Part shown: one piece after another, positions 12,563-23,069 of the stretch
Numbering within the stretch: the stretch's first letter is position 1
How the letters are laid out: each line of letters starts with the position of its first letter
Assembly: GCA_003049485.1 (NCBI GenBank)
Contig: PYST01000028.1
Location: forward strand, 142,773-206,772
From: Ophioceras dolichostomum
Lineage: Eukaryota; Ascomycota; Sordariomycetes; Magnaporthales; Ophioceraceae
DNA: 64,000 nt
Direction: 5' to 3'
The notes under the pieces: model-generated
What the model saw: only the letters and a program-made list of their open reading frames with translations
Databases searched by the model: none
Told to the model about the DNA's origin: nothing
Position numbers and translations under genes: made by a program

Positions 12563-15036
12563 ACAAACAGATGCAGTATCGCCATTGGCTGGTCTCTTTT
12601 TTTTCTTTTTTTTTTCCCTCCCTCCCCTCTCGTGTCGTGGGGGCCAAAGCCGGATGATGGGTGGTAATGGAAGAGCCGGGGTTTGATCAGGGGCGGGGAG
12701 GGCGTGGCGTCGCTGGCCTTGACGACACAACAGAGGACGCTACGGGGGAAAAAGGGGGGGAGGATTGGGGATCACATCGACACCTTCCCCTCCCCTTTCT
12801 CCTCTCGCATCCCACCTCCACGACGCCTTCTCCCCCACGCGCACACCCCGCCCTTCAATCCCCGCTACGACAACGAGCATTAGAACGGGATGTAGTACAA
12901 AAACTCCCGACGAAATCCTCAGCACAATTCTTCGATTCTCTGGCTAGGTAGATAGCCTGTATATAACCTTATATATATTTGTCACCCGGGTGTTTTCTCG
13001 AAGGAGTTTTCTCTCTCTTTTGTCTCTTCTCTCTCCTTGTAATGTTTTTGTTATCAGTTCGATGTTGCGTATTTTCTTGGTGTTTTCTTTTCTCTACTGT
13101 CTTTTGCCTTTTATTTCTCCAGTCTCGCAAAAGCCGAGCATGATACCATTTTCACGGGGTTGTGGAGGGATAGCCTTTTTACAAGAGTTGAGAGTCCAGC
13201 TGGGAACATCTCCTCGTCACATAGCAGCAGATATAACTGAAAATCACCCGTTCAAACAAAAAGCTCCTCACTTTTCCAATCGCGATACTTGCTTCTTCCC
13301 TTCACCAATTTTTGATGGCACAGAGCCCAGAGCAACACCTACAAGACATAAATGTCCGCTTCTACATGTACTCTCCCCGAGTCAACACTCCGTATCTGTA
13401 ACGACATTTCAATCCATCCGTCCCCCTCCCTCGGCAACACCGCGGTAAGCCAGCAAAAAGGACAGATAGCAAACAAACCGAGATCGGTCGCTCTCAGAAT
13501 GTGCTAAACGGGATATCCCTGCCTCAATCTCTCGACACCCTAGACGCTTCTTTTTGAGAACAAGAACAAAGTTAAAAGAGTCAGTGCTTGTGTGTATCTG
13601 TCACTCCACGTGCATCTGTCCAGTCGGTACGCACCCACTAGATAAAGTGCCTCGTAGATCATCCCCACCCACCCAGAGCAGGTTTCCCGTCTTCCCTCTC
13701 TCTATCCGGTCTCAGGTTGGTACGCAGGCTCGTGTGTCGTGTCGCAGCATCTGTCTCAATGCCAAGATCGGCCGTTATGCGAGCGAGGATCTCCCACTGA
13801 CAGCTACTGCTACATGCACATACCCGCTCGCACTGATTACCAACCTACTACGCTTTCCTTTCTTGTCAGCTTAATCTTCATGCTCGCCTCTCTCTTGCCT
13901 TTATTGCCGCCTTGTCCGGCTATCTTTGGGTCTTCCTCCTTACCCCCTGCCAAGATGGTGGCCAAGACGGAGATCAAAGGCTTGGTAGATCCGATGTCTG
14001 GCAGTGCAATACTCTATCTCGATGTCTGGAAGCCAGCCAAGAAAGGTCGGGACTAGTTGTACTGCGCATGGAGATTCCAGAACACGGAGCCGCGAGTGTT
14101 GGCCGCGACAGAGAGAATACCGGGTGCCAAGAAATCCACGCATTTAACCACCCGATTATCTCAAGGGATCTCTTTCACTTCGACTGATCTCCCGACTGCC
14201 GTCCGTCGGTCACACGCGCAATGGAAGAACGAGACGAGTAGCCTTGTGAGTAGGGTTGAGTCAGAGACCGAGAACACCAACCCAAAGCCGCCGGCAGATT
14301 ATTTTGCCCGGCTCTTACCACCATAGGCGGGCCGGTAGTAGTATCCTTTGGTACTCGTACGAAGGTAGCGGTAGGTGATGTAGTCAGGTACCTACCTAGG
14401 TACCTTCGCGCTTCACGCTGCAGACATTGTTGCCAGCCAGAAAGGGGCAAAAACCATGCGAGATCATGGAAACATGTTCGCACAAGCACGTTACGAGGCT
14501 CTTCACACGTCGTACCAGTCCCCCCCCTCTAAATCCCGAATCCCCTAACCCTGACCACACCTTCCACCACCACGCCTGAGCGCTCCCACACATCGCGTAG
14601 TGCATGGGAGCGCCAAACTGTGGCTAGTTGAACTTCAACACATACTGCATACTGCTGCAGCCACACTTCCACAGGAACCACCATCCCAGCTTCTTCAGAG
14701 TAGGGGAACCCTTGTCTTTGAAGCAGAGCAGCCTCCGTGTTGCGACATGCCTCTGCGTCTGTACCACCGGAGATAAATCAAGCGCGGGCAAAACCCACGA
14801 CCCGACCGGAAGGCGGCCCGGAGGTTTCTTCGGGCCGGCAGGTCGTTCCGGCAGCCGGGATGGACAAGAGGACTGGGAAAGATCTCTCGTCCGGATGTGG
14901 ACCCGCGGCCTTTTCCTCCTGCCGTCTCTGCTAGGGTGCTAGGTGGGTACTACCTGCCGACCTAGGCACGTCACTCGGCAAATTGGCGGGTAATAGACCT
15001 AGCGTCGGATGGTGAAATCCTACTGATATCACAACG
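12563..15036. other. Intergenic region with no supported gene
   Basis: About 2.5 kb between the stops of two convergent genes (ferritin-like + and CorA-like -). It holds T-rich 3' flank near 12590-12620, a low-complexity C/T stretch, and CCTACCTAGGTACC-type short palindromic sequence near 14390-14405. Reading frames up to about 150 codons lack conserved motifs. Confidence 0.5.
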
Positions 15037-16763
15037 TCAAACTGCAGTCCCTATTCGGCCATCCCCCTCATCCACCAGCCTCCCCCTCCTCCTCCTCCAC
15101 CAGACTTTCCCCTTTAAACTCGCCATCGCCGCCGCAGAAGACCACCTCATCGCGACAATGCTACCCGTGTCACTACTGATATACCCCATCTCCACCACGG
15201 AGTACACGAGTGTTATGACCCCGACCAGGGGTATTGAGACAGCGAAGTACACCCAGAACATGTCTGCGCCGGGCAGGTACGCGTCGGCCATGCTGAAGAA
15301 GGACGCCGAGAACGACAGCGGGAGGAACACCATGCCCATGATGGTGAGCGCCTTCACGCCCCTGGCCTCCCGCCCGGCCCGCTCCGCCGACCTGGCTGCG
15401 GCCCGGTTCCCCGCGAGGCTACCCAGCGCGGAGATGGAGTCCCCCAGTGCCCGCGTGCGCCGCCCGATCTCGCGGTACCTGCGGAGGAGGTACTGGAAGT
15501 CGGCGGCGCTGTCGGTCTGGGTCTTCGCCCAGACGTTGGCGGCGCTGTGGCTCGTTCCCAAAGATTCATCTAGGGGGTGGATGCCTAACTGCAGCATGGT
15601 GCCCTCGAGATCATCCCTGTACTCCGCGACCCGCCGCTGCCACGCCTGCACGTCGCTCCAGAGCTCCTCCGCCGCCGAGACGGTGAAGGAGGCCAGGTCG
15701 CCGCGGCGGGACAGGCTCCACTGCACGGTGTCGATGTTTTCCTCCAGGAACTCGGCCAGCTTCAGGGAGTGGCTGGCCACGATCTTCTCGACGAACACAC
15801 GCAGGGAGCGGGGATCAGCGGCGGGGCCGCCGCCGGTGTTGCTCAGAGCGTGGTCGGCATGGTTCTGCATGTAGAACAGCAGGTCGTCGAGCAGGGACGT
15901 CCTCGGGGGCCCTCCGCACCGTCTTTGGAGCTGCATAGAGAGGGGAATGAAGTCGAGGTACCCTGAGTTGTACGGAGAGGTGTCGACGTCGATCCACGAG
16001 CTCCCCGTATAATCGGTAAGAAGGCGGCGGATCGGAGGGTCGCATATGATGAGGCCTGCCGCCTTGGTGGTCAGCACAAGAAAGGAACGTGAAGACAGTA
16101 CTCAAGACTCTGGGCACGCTGGTGACACATACACGTCCAACCACCTGAGTCCGCACGTTTGCTCCAGAACGTGCACTTGCGTCTGCCGATCCCGACCTTG
16201 GAGAATTCTCCGTTTAGTCTAGTAACGGCGATGTGTCGTCCAGAAACATCACAGATATTCCGGAAGCCCGTCGGCCGGACCGAGAGCTCCATTGGTTCGT
16301 GGTATTTGAGAGATACGTGGTCCCTGCCACAGATTGTAGATGGGAGGAATGGGATCCCGCCGTGCTCTCCGTTCGACTGCCGGCCGGCTTGAGGCACGAG
16401 CCTTTCATGATCCACGAACAACGACGGATGCAGCTGGAAGTGTTCCCCGAACAGAGTGGCGAACTCCTCGCTGAGCCCCTCGAGGAGGTAAATTGTACAC
16501 GAAGCAGAACCAGTTTCTACTGCCTGGCCCTTGGTACCTTCTTTCCCGAGGTCGATTGCGAGTGCCGACGCACTATCGTACTCGCTGGGCGCCTCGAAGC
16601 GGCCGCTGGGACCGAGTCGAAGAGCGACGGCTCTGGCCTTGGCACGGCGCCATGGAGGCCATGCTCCCGGCGCCGGCGGCTGCGAGAGCAGGATGGATTG
16701 TCCCATTCGGGGATCGCGTAAGCAGAGTGAACTCTTCAACTCGTCGTACCGGACTTTAGCCAT
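15037..16763 (-). CDS. CorA-like membrane protein with degenerate GMN motif (copy 1)
   Basis: Two exons on the minus strand, 16763-16133 and 16055-15037, separated by a 77-bp intron (GTATGT, branch GCTGACC, GGCAG), give 549 residues. The splice joins WTC to LIICDPPIRRLL. The C-terminal third has the CorA layout: a long helical stalk, then two membrane segments at about residues 454-477 and 485-508. The loop after the first reads FFSMADAYLPG where Mg2+ channels have GMN. Such fungal CorA-like proteins are numerous and their transport activity is unproven. Basic residues (WWRRRRGR) follow the second membrane helix. The gene is divergent from the deaminase gene, sharing about 390 bp of upstream sequence. 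A paralogue lies at 48479-50124 with an intron at the same protein position. Confidence 0.88.
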
Positions 16764-17150
16764 GTTTTACTACGCCAAAGCTGAAGTAACTACGACACTT
16801 GAATACCTAGGCATGCAAGGTACCAGCCTATCTAGCCTTGCCTACTTAGGCGCGCCGGGCGCTCCAGCGAGGGACGCAGCCTGACCTTGCTAAGTGCATC
16901 ATGCAGCTCCGCCACAGCCTCACGAGCGCAAGCTGTCCGCCGAGATCGGTGACTGCATGCAGCTTGCCCCTCGTTGTGCCACCCAGAGAGCCACTTCTGA
17001 ACCTCACTCTCCAAAACTTTCCTCATCCTAATATTTCTACCCTCCCGTTGTCGATCCGGCTCTGTTCTGTAGGGCCAACTGTAGACTCCCTTCTGCTATC
17101 CGGTAGTTAGTTGCGCCGGCTATGTGGCTAGCTAGCGATCTCAATTGGCG
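16764..17150. promoter_or_regulatory. Shared divergent promoter region
   Basis: This 387-bp spacer separates the ATGs of the CorA-like gene (-) and the deaminase-family gene (+). No coding frame is supported. TACCTAGG/GGTACC-like short palindromic sequence is seen near 16805-16850. A bidirectional promoter is inferred from geometry only. Confidence 0.45.
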
Positions 17151-19544
17151 ATGTACATAGACGACAATAACTCGGATCATAGTGATTCGACTGATCAGTG
17201 GAGTCTGCAAAGCACCACCTGGTTTGACAGCGAAGAGTCACCAACCGTCGATAGCGAAAAACCCTCCCTGCCAGACATACGCATCGGCCCGATAGAGCCG
17301 GGGGTAGAGAAGGAAAAAAACATATGGGACCTCCCAGGACTTGACAAGACGACATTCTATGCGTCCGCGCTGTACCTGCACGTCGCCGCCAAGGGACAGC
17401 TCCGAGACCCAGAGCATCATGGCCTGCATCGGCAGCCAACCACGGACGCGCGCACACGAGACTTCCTAGACCGCTTAGCCGATTGCTTCGCGCGATCTAA
17501 AGATGGAGACCAACAGGCACATGTTTCCGCCACGGGGATGGTGCGCAACCGGAGCGCCCGCAGGATTACCGTCTATGTGGCTAAAAATCTCAGTGGCAAG
17601 AACATAAACCCCCAGGAAACGGCCGAGACTGGGAACGAGGACGAAGATTTCGCACGGAAGCTCGAGGCCTGGTTCAACACCCTGTCTGAGAAGAACGACG
17701 CGTCCGGGGGTGAAGACCAGACCTGGGCACAGGATCTCCGTTCCTGGCTCAACGAGGAAGACGAGATAATCACGCCCCCGCTAGGAGAGATGTGGGATGC
17801 CATGCGCAAATTCAACACGTCTCGACTCCGCTACTACATGGATAAGGCCATCGCGTGCTGGGTCGAGGAACCGCCCGATGAAGCGGCGGACCAGAACTCT
17901 GTCTGGCAGATCGTTAACCCAATGCTCATGAAGTGGGTGGACGCCAGAAAGCGATACACCCATCTCCTGAACCAGCAGATCCCCGATGCCACCCTCGACG
18001 TCTGCATCAAGGAGGCCTGGCGATGTCGGCGGAACTTCACGTTCTCGCGGTTCATCACCCACGTGGACGAGATCATCCACGACGAAGAAAGCGATCTGGC
18101 CGAGATCAACTTCGCCCGGGCGGTGAAGTGGATCGACTTCCTCGGCCGGCTCGTCGACGCCTACCTGGCCTTCCACGACTTCTGCACAGCCCCTGAACAT
18201 CAGGGGTTCCAATTCAGCGTCGTGGTCCTGAAGTCCCCGCCAGAGGAGCCATGGGACAAGGATCTCTACAAGGCCAAGCTCGAATCGTGGTTCGACTCGT
18301 GGGACGACGAACTCGCCGTCGAAGACGATCGCGGCGACAACCGGAAGACAGTCAGAGATGCGCTGGACGCGTTCTGCGACAAGAGCCGGGACACAGCGCG
18401 CGTGCACTGCGAGATACAGCTGCTGAACTACTTCTCTCAACTTCAACTGCCGGACGACCTGAGACCCCTCGACTACATCGGCTGCAGCAAGACGTCCTGC
18501 TGGCTGTGCTGGCAGCTGCTTGGCTGCTTCGGAGGATACACAACCAAGGGCACCCACCGGATGATCTACCCCATGTGGGCCTTTCCCTCCGACTTCCGGC
18601 CGTCGGACACCCGATTCGCCAGGGCCCTGGTTGCCATCTATAGGGGCATGGTGGCACTGATTCAGGAGAAGGTGCTGCTCGATAAAGAATTCAGCTCGCG
18701 ACCCAATATCACGCACACGTCACTCCGGCACAACGAAAGTCTCCTCGGCGAGGCATCCAACCAAGACATTGCTGCCCGAGACCAAATCGCCCTCCAACAT
18801 TTGTCAGCGGAGACTGATCTCTTCTCTCTGGATCTGATTCCTGGACGCGTCCCTGTAGCAACAGTCCCGGTTATCCATATCCCAGCATCATCTGGCGGAG
18901 CTGATGGAGAAAGCGCGCGCCCACGCGTGATCGACGCTCATATATACGAACAAGACGATTCCGAACGTGCGCCATCACTTGAGTTCGAGGACGACATATG
19001 GGTCATGTTAAACTTCCAGATTCGATCTTGGGCCGAGCAACCAGCCGCTAGCCTACAGGAGCTGAACCCAGAGCAACGTTTGGAGATGAGGTGGTGGATG
19101 TCTGAATTGGTATATGGTGGCCAGACTCAGGGAAATATGATGTTCTATGTGTATCTGTTTAGAAAAAGCGGCACTTTTGAGAGAAACCCATGGCTCCTTA
19201 AGATGATGAAGGAGCTACACGGCGACGATTTCAGGGAGGACAGCATCCCGTGGTTCGGCGACGTCATCGCTTACGCCACGAAGACACCAGAAAACCCGCT
19301 TACAGGCTCACTCATGACTGACCAAGAGGTCTGGGTGCGGGATAGAAACGAGCTGGATGTGGAAGCGTTCGAAGCTGCGTTAAAACGGCGATATGACCAC
19401 CCGAATAAATGTGAGGAGGTGGTCGAGGAGCACTCCAAAAGAATTAGGAAGGTGCTTGAGGAGGAGAAGCTTAGGGAGGAGAGGCTTGAGAAGAAGAGGC
19501 TTAGGGAGGAGAGGCGCTTCCATTACCTGATTGGAGATTTGTAG
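17151..19544 (+). CDS. OTT_1508-like deaminase-fold protein
   Basis: One uninterrupted frame of 797 codons from the ATG at 17151. The acidic N-terminus (MYIDDNNSDHSDS) is followed by a helical region. A zinc-binding deaminase signature lies in the middle: RVHCEIQLL (H-x-E), then about 35 residues later GCSKTSCWLCWQLL (C-x-x-C with the fungal SKxSC form). This is the pattern of the OTT_1508-like deaminase family (PF14441), a cytidine-deaminase-like group expanded in fungi and proposed from comparative genomics to act on nucleic acids or in conflict. About 350 residues follow the deaminase core, ending in a charged heptad-like tail rich in EEKLREERLEKKRL. The stop lies 12 bp before a sequence gap, so only the 3' flank is uncertain. 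Substrate is unknown. No signal peptide is visible. Confidence 0.8.
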   Translation: MYIDDNNSDHSDSTDQWSLQSTTWFDSEESPTVDSEKPSLPDIRIGPIEPGVEKEKNIWDLPGLDKTTFYASALYLHVAAKGQLRDPEHHGLHRQPTTDARTRDFLDRLADCFARSKDGDQQAHVSATGMVRNRSARRITVYVAKNLSGKNINPQETAETGNEDEDFARKLEAWFNTLSEKNDASGGEDQTWAQDLRSWLNEEDEIITPPLGEMWDAMRKFNTSRLRYYMDKAIACWVEEPPDEAADQNSVWQIVNPMLMKWVDARKRYTHLLNQQIPDATLDVCIKEAWRCRRNFTFSRFITHVDEIIHDEESDLAEINFARAVKWIDFLGRLVDAYLAFHDFCTAPEHQGFQFSVVVLKSPPEEPWDKDLYKAKLESWFDSWDDELAVEDDRGDNRKTVRDALDAFCDKSRDTARVHCEIQLLNYFSQLQLPDDLRPLDYIGCSKTSCWLCWQLLGCFGGYTTKGTHRMIYPMWAFPSDFRPSDTRFARALVAIYRGMVALIQEKVLLDKEFSSRPNITHTSLRHNESLLGEASNQDIAARDQIALQHLSAETDLFSLDLIPGRVPVATVPVIHIPASSGGADGESARPRVIDAHIYEQDDSERAPSLEFEDDIWVMLNFQIRSWAEQPAASLQELNPEQRLEMRWWMSELVYGGQTQGNMMFYVYLFRKSGTFERNPWLLKMMKELHGDDFREDSIPWFGDVIAYATKTPENPLTGSLMTDQEVWVRDRNELDVEAFEAALKRRYDHPNKCEEVVEEHSKRIRKVLEEEKLREERLEKKRLREERRFHYLIGDL

Positions 19545-20143
19545 CTTTGGGGGGGGNNNNNNNNNNNNNNNNNNNNNNNNNNNNNNNNNNNNNNNNNNNN
19601 NNNNNCAGGTACTTTGGGATGGAAGGACAGAACGAGCTCCTATCCCATCTCCCAGGCCCGGATGGCGTTGGAGCCATGTGCCTGTACCGTCTTGCGCTAG
19701 TACTAACACAGTAAAAGCCAGCCGGCGTCGATGAGGAGAGGAGAGAGCCATTCTCTGTTGGTGTTTTGACACACAGGACCAGCTCATAGGACTAGAAATA
19801 ACCCTCCGACCTGGTTGTAGATGTTGGTCAGATAGCCAGCACTGAGTAGGAACTCAGCCAGGGACCTGGGTACGTACCCAGATACATCACAACAAACGGA
19901 CACACCGTTTAGCCGTTCGCGGATGGATGGCAGGGCGGAATCAAAACGCCACACACACATATATGCCTACCTACACACACGAATGCAAACGCATACACAC
20001 ACACACACACACACACATGTACACCTATATTCACATATGGCCAGCCAACTGTGCACTTTTCGATTCGGTTTACGTGTCAAAGGCCCAAAGAGCCAGGAAT
20101 TCCTGCTTCTTCACCTCGTCTCCATCAGCCAGCTCGTCAGCGA
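19545..20143. repeat. Gap and CA microsatellite between genes
   Basis: Contains G7, then 49 N (19557-19605), then about 540 bp without a gene. A (CA)n microsatellite lies at about 19993-20017. Convergent 3' flanks of the deaminase gene (+) and the AIM9-like gene (-) meet here. Confidence 0.7.
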
Positions 20144-22037
20144 TCAGATCCCTAGCCTCCGCCAGCCGTCGCTTGACGCCTTCATACTGGTCACGGTTAG
20201 CCCCTTATGCGGCCACGCATCGCCCATCATCTCCTCCACCTTCGTCATCAGCTGCATGCCGCGAGTCGCCGCTTCTTCGCCGCGACGGATTTCGGCTTCC
20301 CGCTCCGGACTGATATCCACCGGGAACGGGCGCTGCGCCAAACCAACCTCGAACCACTGGTCGCGCAGGCTGAGCATGAGCCCGGCGACGTGCGCCTCGC
20401 CGATCTCGTTCGTCCTCTTGATGAGATGAAGCACAGCGGCGGCCGTGCATTTCTGGAAGGTGATGGTGCGCTCGTGGACCGGATCCTGGTTCACCCTCAC
20501 GAGCTTCCTCCAGCCGACCTTCAGGTTATGGGCCTGGAAGATGGCCCACCTCGCCTTCTTCTCGTCCTCGGTCAGGCCCGAGAGGTCCGGCTTGGGGGGC
20601 ACGCCAAGCGCCTCGTCGAGCTCACCGTCATACGTGACGAATGAAGGGTCCATTCTGTGCTCGCAGAGCGGGGCGATCTGTACTGATTGCCAGTCTATGA
20701 TGGCGATGACCCTGGAGGGATCGTCCGCGTTGACGAAGATGTTCTCGTCGCGGAGGTCGCCGTGCCAGAGGCGGCCCTTTATCGTGTCTGGGTCGTCTTC
20801 CAGGGGCAGCAAGAACTCCGCGAGCTTCAAGTAGGCGTCCAGCACTGCTGTCTTCTTCGATGCGGTTGGTCGATAGAGTCCTGGCCCGAGCAACATGATC
20901 TGCTGCTTGGGGTTCTCCGGCAGTTGGTCAACTGCGGCCTTCTCTCGCATTCCTACTGCCTTAATATACGCCACCGGATCGGTCCCTTCCAATGGAATGT
21001 GCGCGACATATCATTAGAAAATATGCTACCATTCGCATTCACGTATGCTCTGAGGAGGAGCTGGGGAGGAGGGTGTGCGGTGCTCTTTATTTGTAGGTAC
21101 TTACAGGGACCTCGGTCGCACCTCACCTCCATGCGGCCAGCGCATCTCCGTTCCCTGCCGCAGGGAGGGCCGATCGCGAACTTCTTCTCGGGGAATCCTC
21201 CCTTGTTCAGGAACCGAATCGACTCCCCTCCCGGGATATCCTCAAGGTAGTACAAACTTCCGTACCCCGGTAAAGGGGAAGCTAGCCACCGCTTCGTGAA
21301 CTTGAAGACGTTTAATACGACCCCTAGTTTTTCCCGAGGCGTCATTCTGCCCCAAGCGTGACGGAGGAGCACGCCATCCGCCTTCTCCATGATGATGTAC
21401 TCGGCGCCGACGGGGCTGCTTTCCGCCCGAGAATTCCAGGCTAGCACCCTCGGTACCGGGGTTGAGAGTCTGTTTCGCAACTACGGGGACCGCCCTCAAA
21501 GTCAGTCGGCAGGGCGGACAGAGTGCATGCATGTCAGTGGACAAACAAAAAGAGAGCATGGCGACTTTACAAAATCCATAGTGGCAACATCGCTCGCGGT
21601 AGTCAAGTGAGGAATGCCCGCATTGGGGTTCGGCACCTTGGCGATCACCTCTCGCCCGTCGCCCATGGTGAAACATACGCCTTGTTATACAGTCCGTCTG
21701 GGCACTTCTCTACTTTCACGCACTGGTCTGCATCGATTGAAGATGCGGCCACGAGGGCAAGCTCGTTCATGTCGAAATGCACCGCGCGCTGGGCCATGTT
21801 GTTCGCCTCGTCGAACACAAAACGGCCCCTGGTGAAAGTGAACAGCTCGCCATCGTTGTTCCAGTCTGATAGGCCCGGTGGGTTGGGTTCCCTCGCCGGT
21901 TGATGTTGGGGTTCTTCTGGCCGAGGGGACCGTATAGATGAGAATCCTCGCGTTTTCAAAACCACAGCTGCCGATTGCCTACAGCCACGAGAGAGCGAAC
22001 GGGTCACCCATCGGAATGAGTGGCCGGTTGCGATCAT
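20144..22037 (-). CDS. AIM9-like phosphotransferase-fold protein, one apparent frameshift
   Basis: Three exons on the minus strand: 22037-21571, 21480-21105 and 20985-20144, with introns GTAAAG...CGTAG (90 bp) and GTAAGT...GGAAG (119 bp, branch TCTAATG). The protein belongs to the aminoglycoside-phosphotransferase fold, Altered-inheritance-of-mitochondria 9 group. Supporting motifs are VIAKVPNPNAG, the hinge-like YIIMEKADGVLL, the Brenner motif HGDLRDENIF and the metal-binding IDWQS. The basic N-terminus with RGFSSI fits mitochondrial import. The reading frame breaks once: after NKAYV the frame ends, and FTMGDGREVIAKV continues in another frame. One extra T in a GTTT run near 21690 would restore the family consensus, so it is either a sequencing error or a young inactivating indel. 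Corrected length is about 561 residues. Confidence 0.82.
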
Positions 22038-22969
22038 GATCAGGGGAAGTTTGATGCTTGACGAGATCTGTTTGTTAGACTAGGGTTGATGGACAAGAAG
22101 GGTGCCAGCCCAGCCCCAGATGAGTAGGCCTTGAGTGCCCAAAGCGTGTGTTGTACAACGCTTTCTGGGACACAGCACGCATCATTCTCTTATATACTAT
22201 TGAAGGAGGAAAATAAAATAAACGGAATGAAAAATTGGAATTCGTAATTAAAACAGGTCCCCAAAAAAAAAGAAACATAAAAAAAACATACAACACCGGG
22301 GATTCCCCAGTGGTCACCCACCTGAGTACTAGTCCTGTAGTCATACGGATTAGTATTGGGAGAGCGGAGGGCCGAAAACGGGTGCTTTTGGATGTAAGAA
22401 CTTGACGCCAATTCTCTTTGTTGGTTCCATTGGACACACACTGCAGTTATTCTATCACAGTGGGCGCCACTGGAAAACATGAGAGCTAATCATTTTGTGA
22501 CTGCGTGCAACAGACAAGACACCTCGTTCGGGAAGGAGGGTGGCACCACCGTTTCGTTCCATGAACGTTTTACGGAGGAAACGGCAAAACTCCGTTCTGC
22601 ACCGCCCTTACATAGCTAAACTACTGCGGCCAGCACCGAACAACGTGCAAGTTGCAACCTGCGAAACCCGATCCGCTTGCACAAAACTGCGCCCTTGTCA
22701 TATTCGCCTCCCTTTGCTCGGAAGCCTTTCGACTATCCCATTCCAAGTTCGATTTCGGTTTAAAGTCGACTTCGGCTCTCATCACTGAGCGGTCGGGATC
22801 CGCCTACTTTTCCGCTTCGACCCTCGCACCGCTTACTCGCTCGACCGTGCTCTCAATGCGCTGCCCCTTTCCATTTTTTCCAAAGGCACCTGTCACGGCC
22901 ACGTTGATACGCATTTAAGGCACAACGTGAGGTAATATTGAGTTGGGAGGAGAAGGAATCTAACGTAAT
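22038..22969. other. Intergenic region containing a 5S-like gene
   Basis: Apart from the 5S rRNA-like sequence at 22286-22395, nothing codes convincingly. A/T-rich, poly-A/poly-T sequence lies at 22195-22290. Bases 22500-22920 have no recognisable family and lead into the left end of the transposon. Confidence 0.5.
22286..22395 (-). rRNA. Divergent 5S rRNA gene or 5S-derived pseudogene
   Basis: Read on the minus strand, the 3' two-thirds matches fungal 5S rRNA: GGACTAGTACTCAGGTGGG followed by TGACCACTGGGGAATCCCCG and GTGTTGTATG. The internal control box region (GGTGGGTGACCAC) is intact and an eight-T run follows, as expected for RNA polymerase III termination. The 5' part (ACATCCAAAAGCACCCG) does not pair well with the 3' end and total length is about 110 nt against about 119, so it may be a pseudogene. 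Dispersed, sequence-variable 5S genes are known in Neurospora. It lies about 250 bp upstream of the AIM9-like gene, same strand. Confidence 0.65.
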
Positions 22970-23069
22970 CTACCACCTTCCTGGACAAACCACATTCCGG
23001 GACACTTTTCTGCCCTGCACCCCACCCCTCGACTTTGGATGGGCCTCGCCACGCCACCACGATGGCAAA

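Noticed and set aside
17781..18716. 311-codon minus frame within the deaminase gene
   Set aside because: Shadow of the coding strand, which holds the HxE and CxxC motifs.
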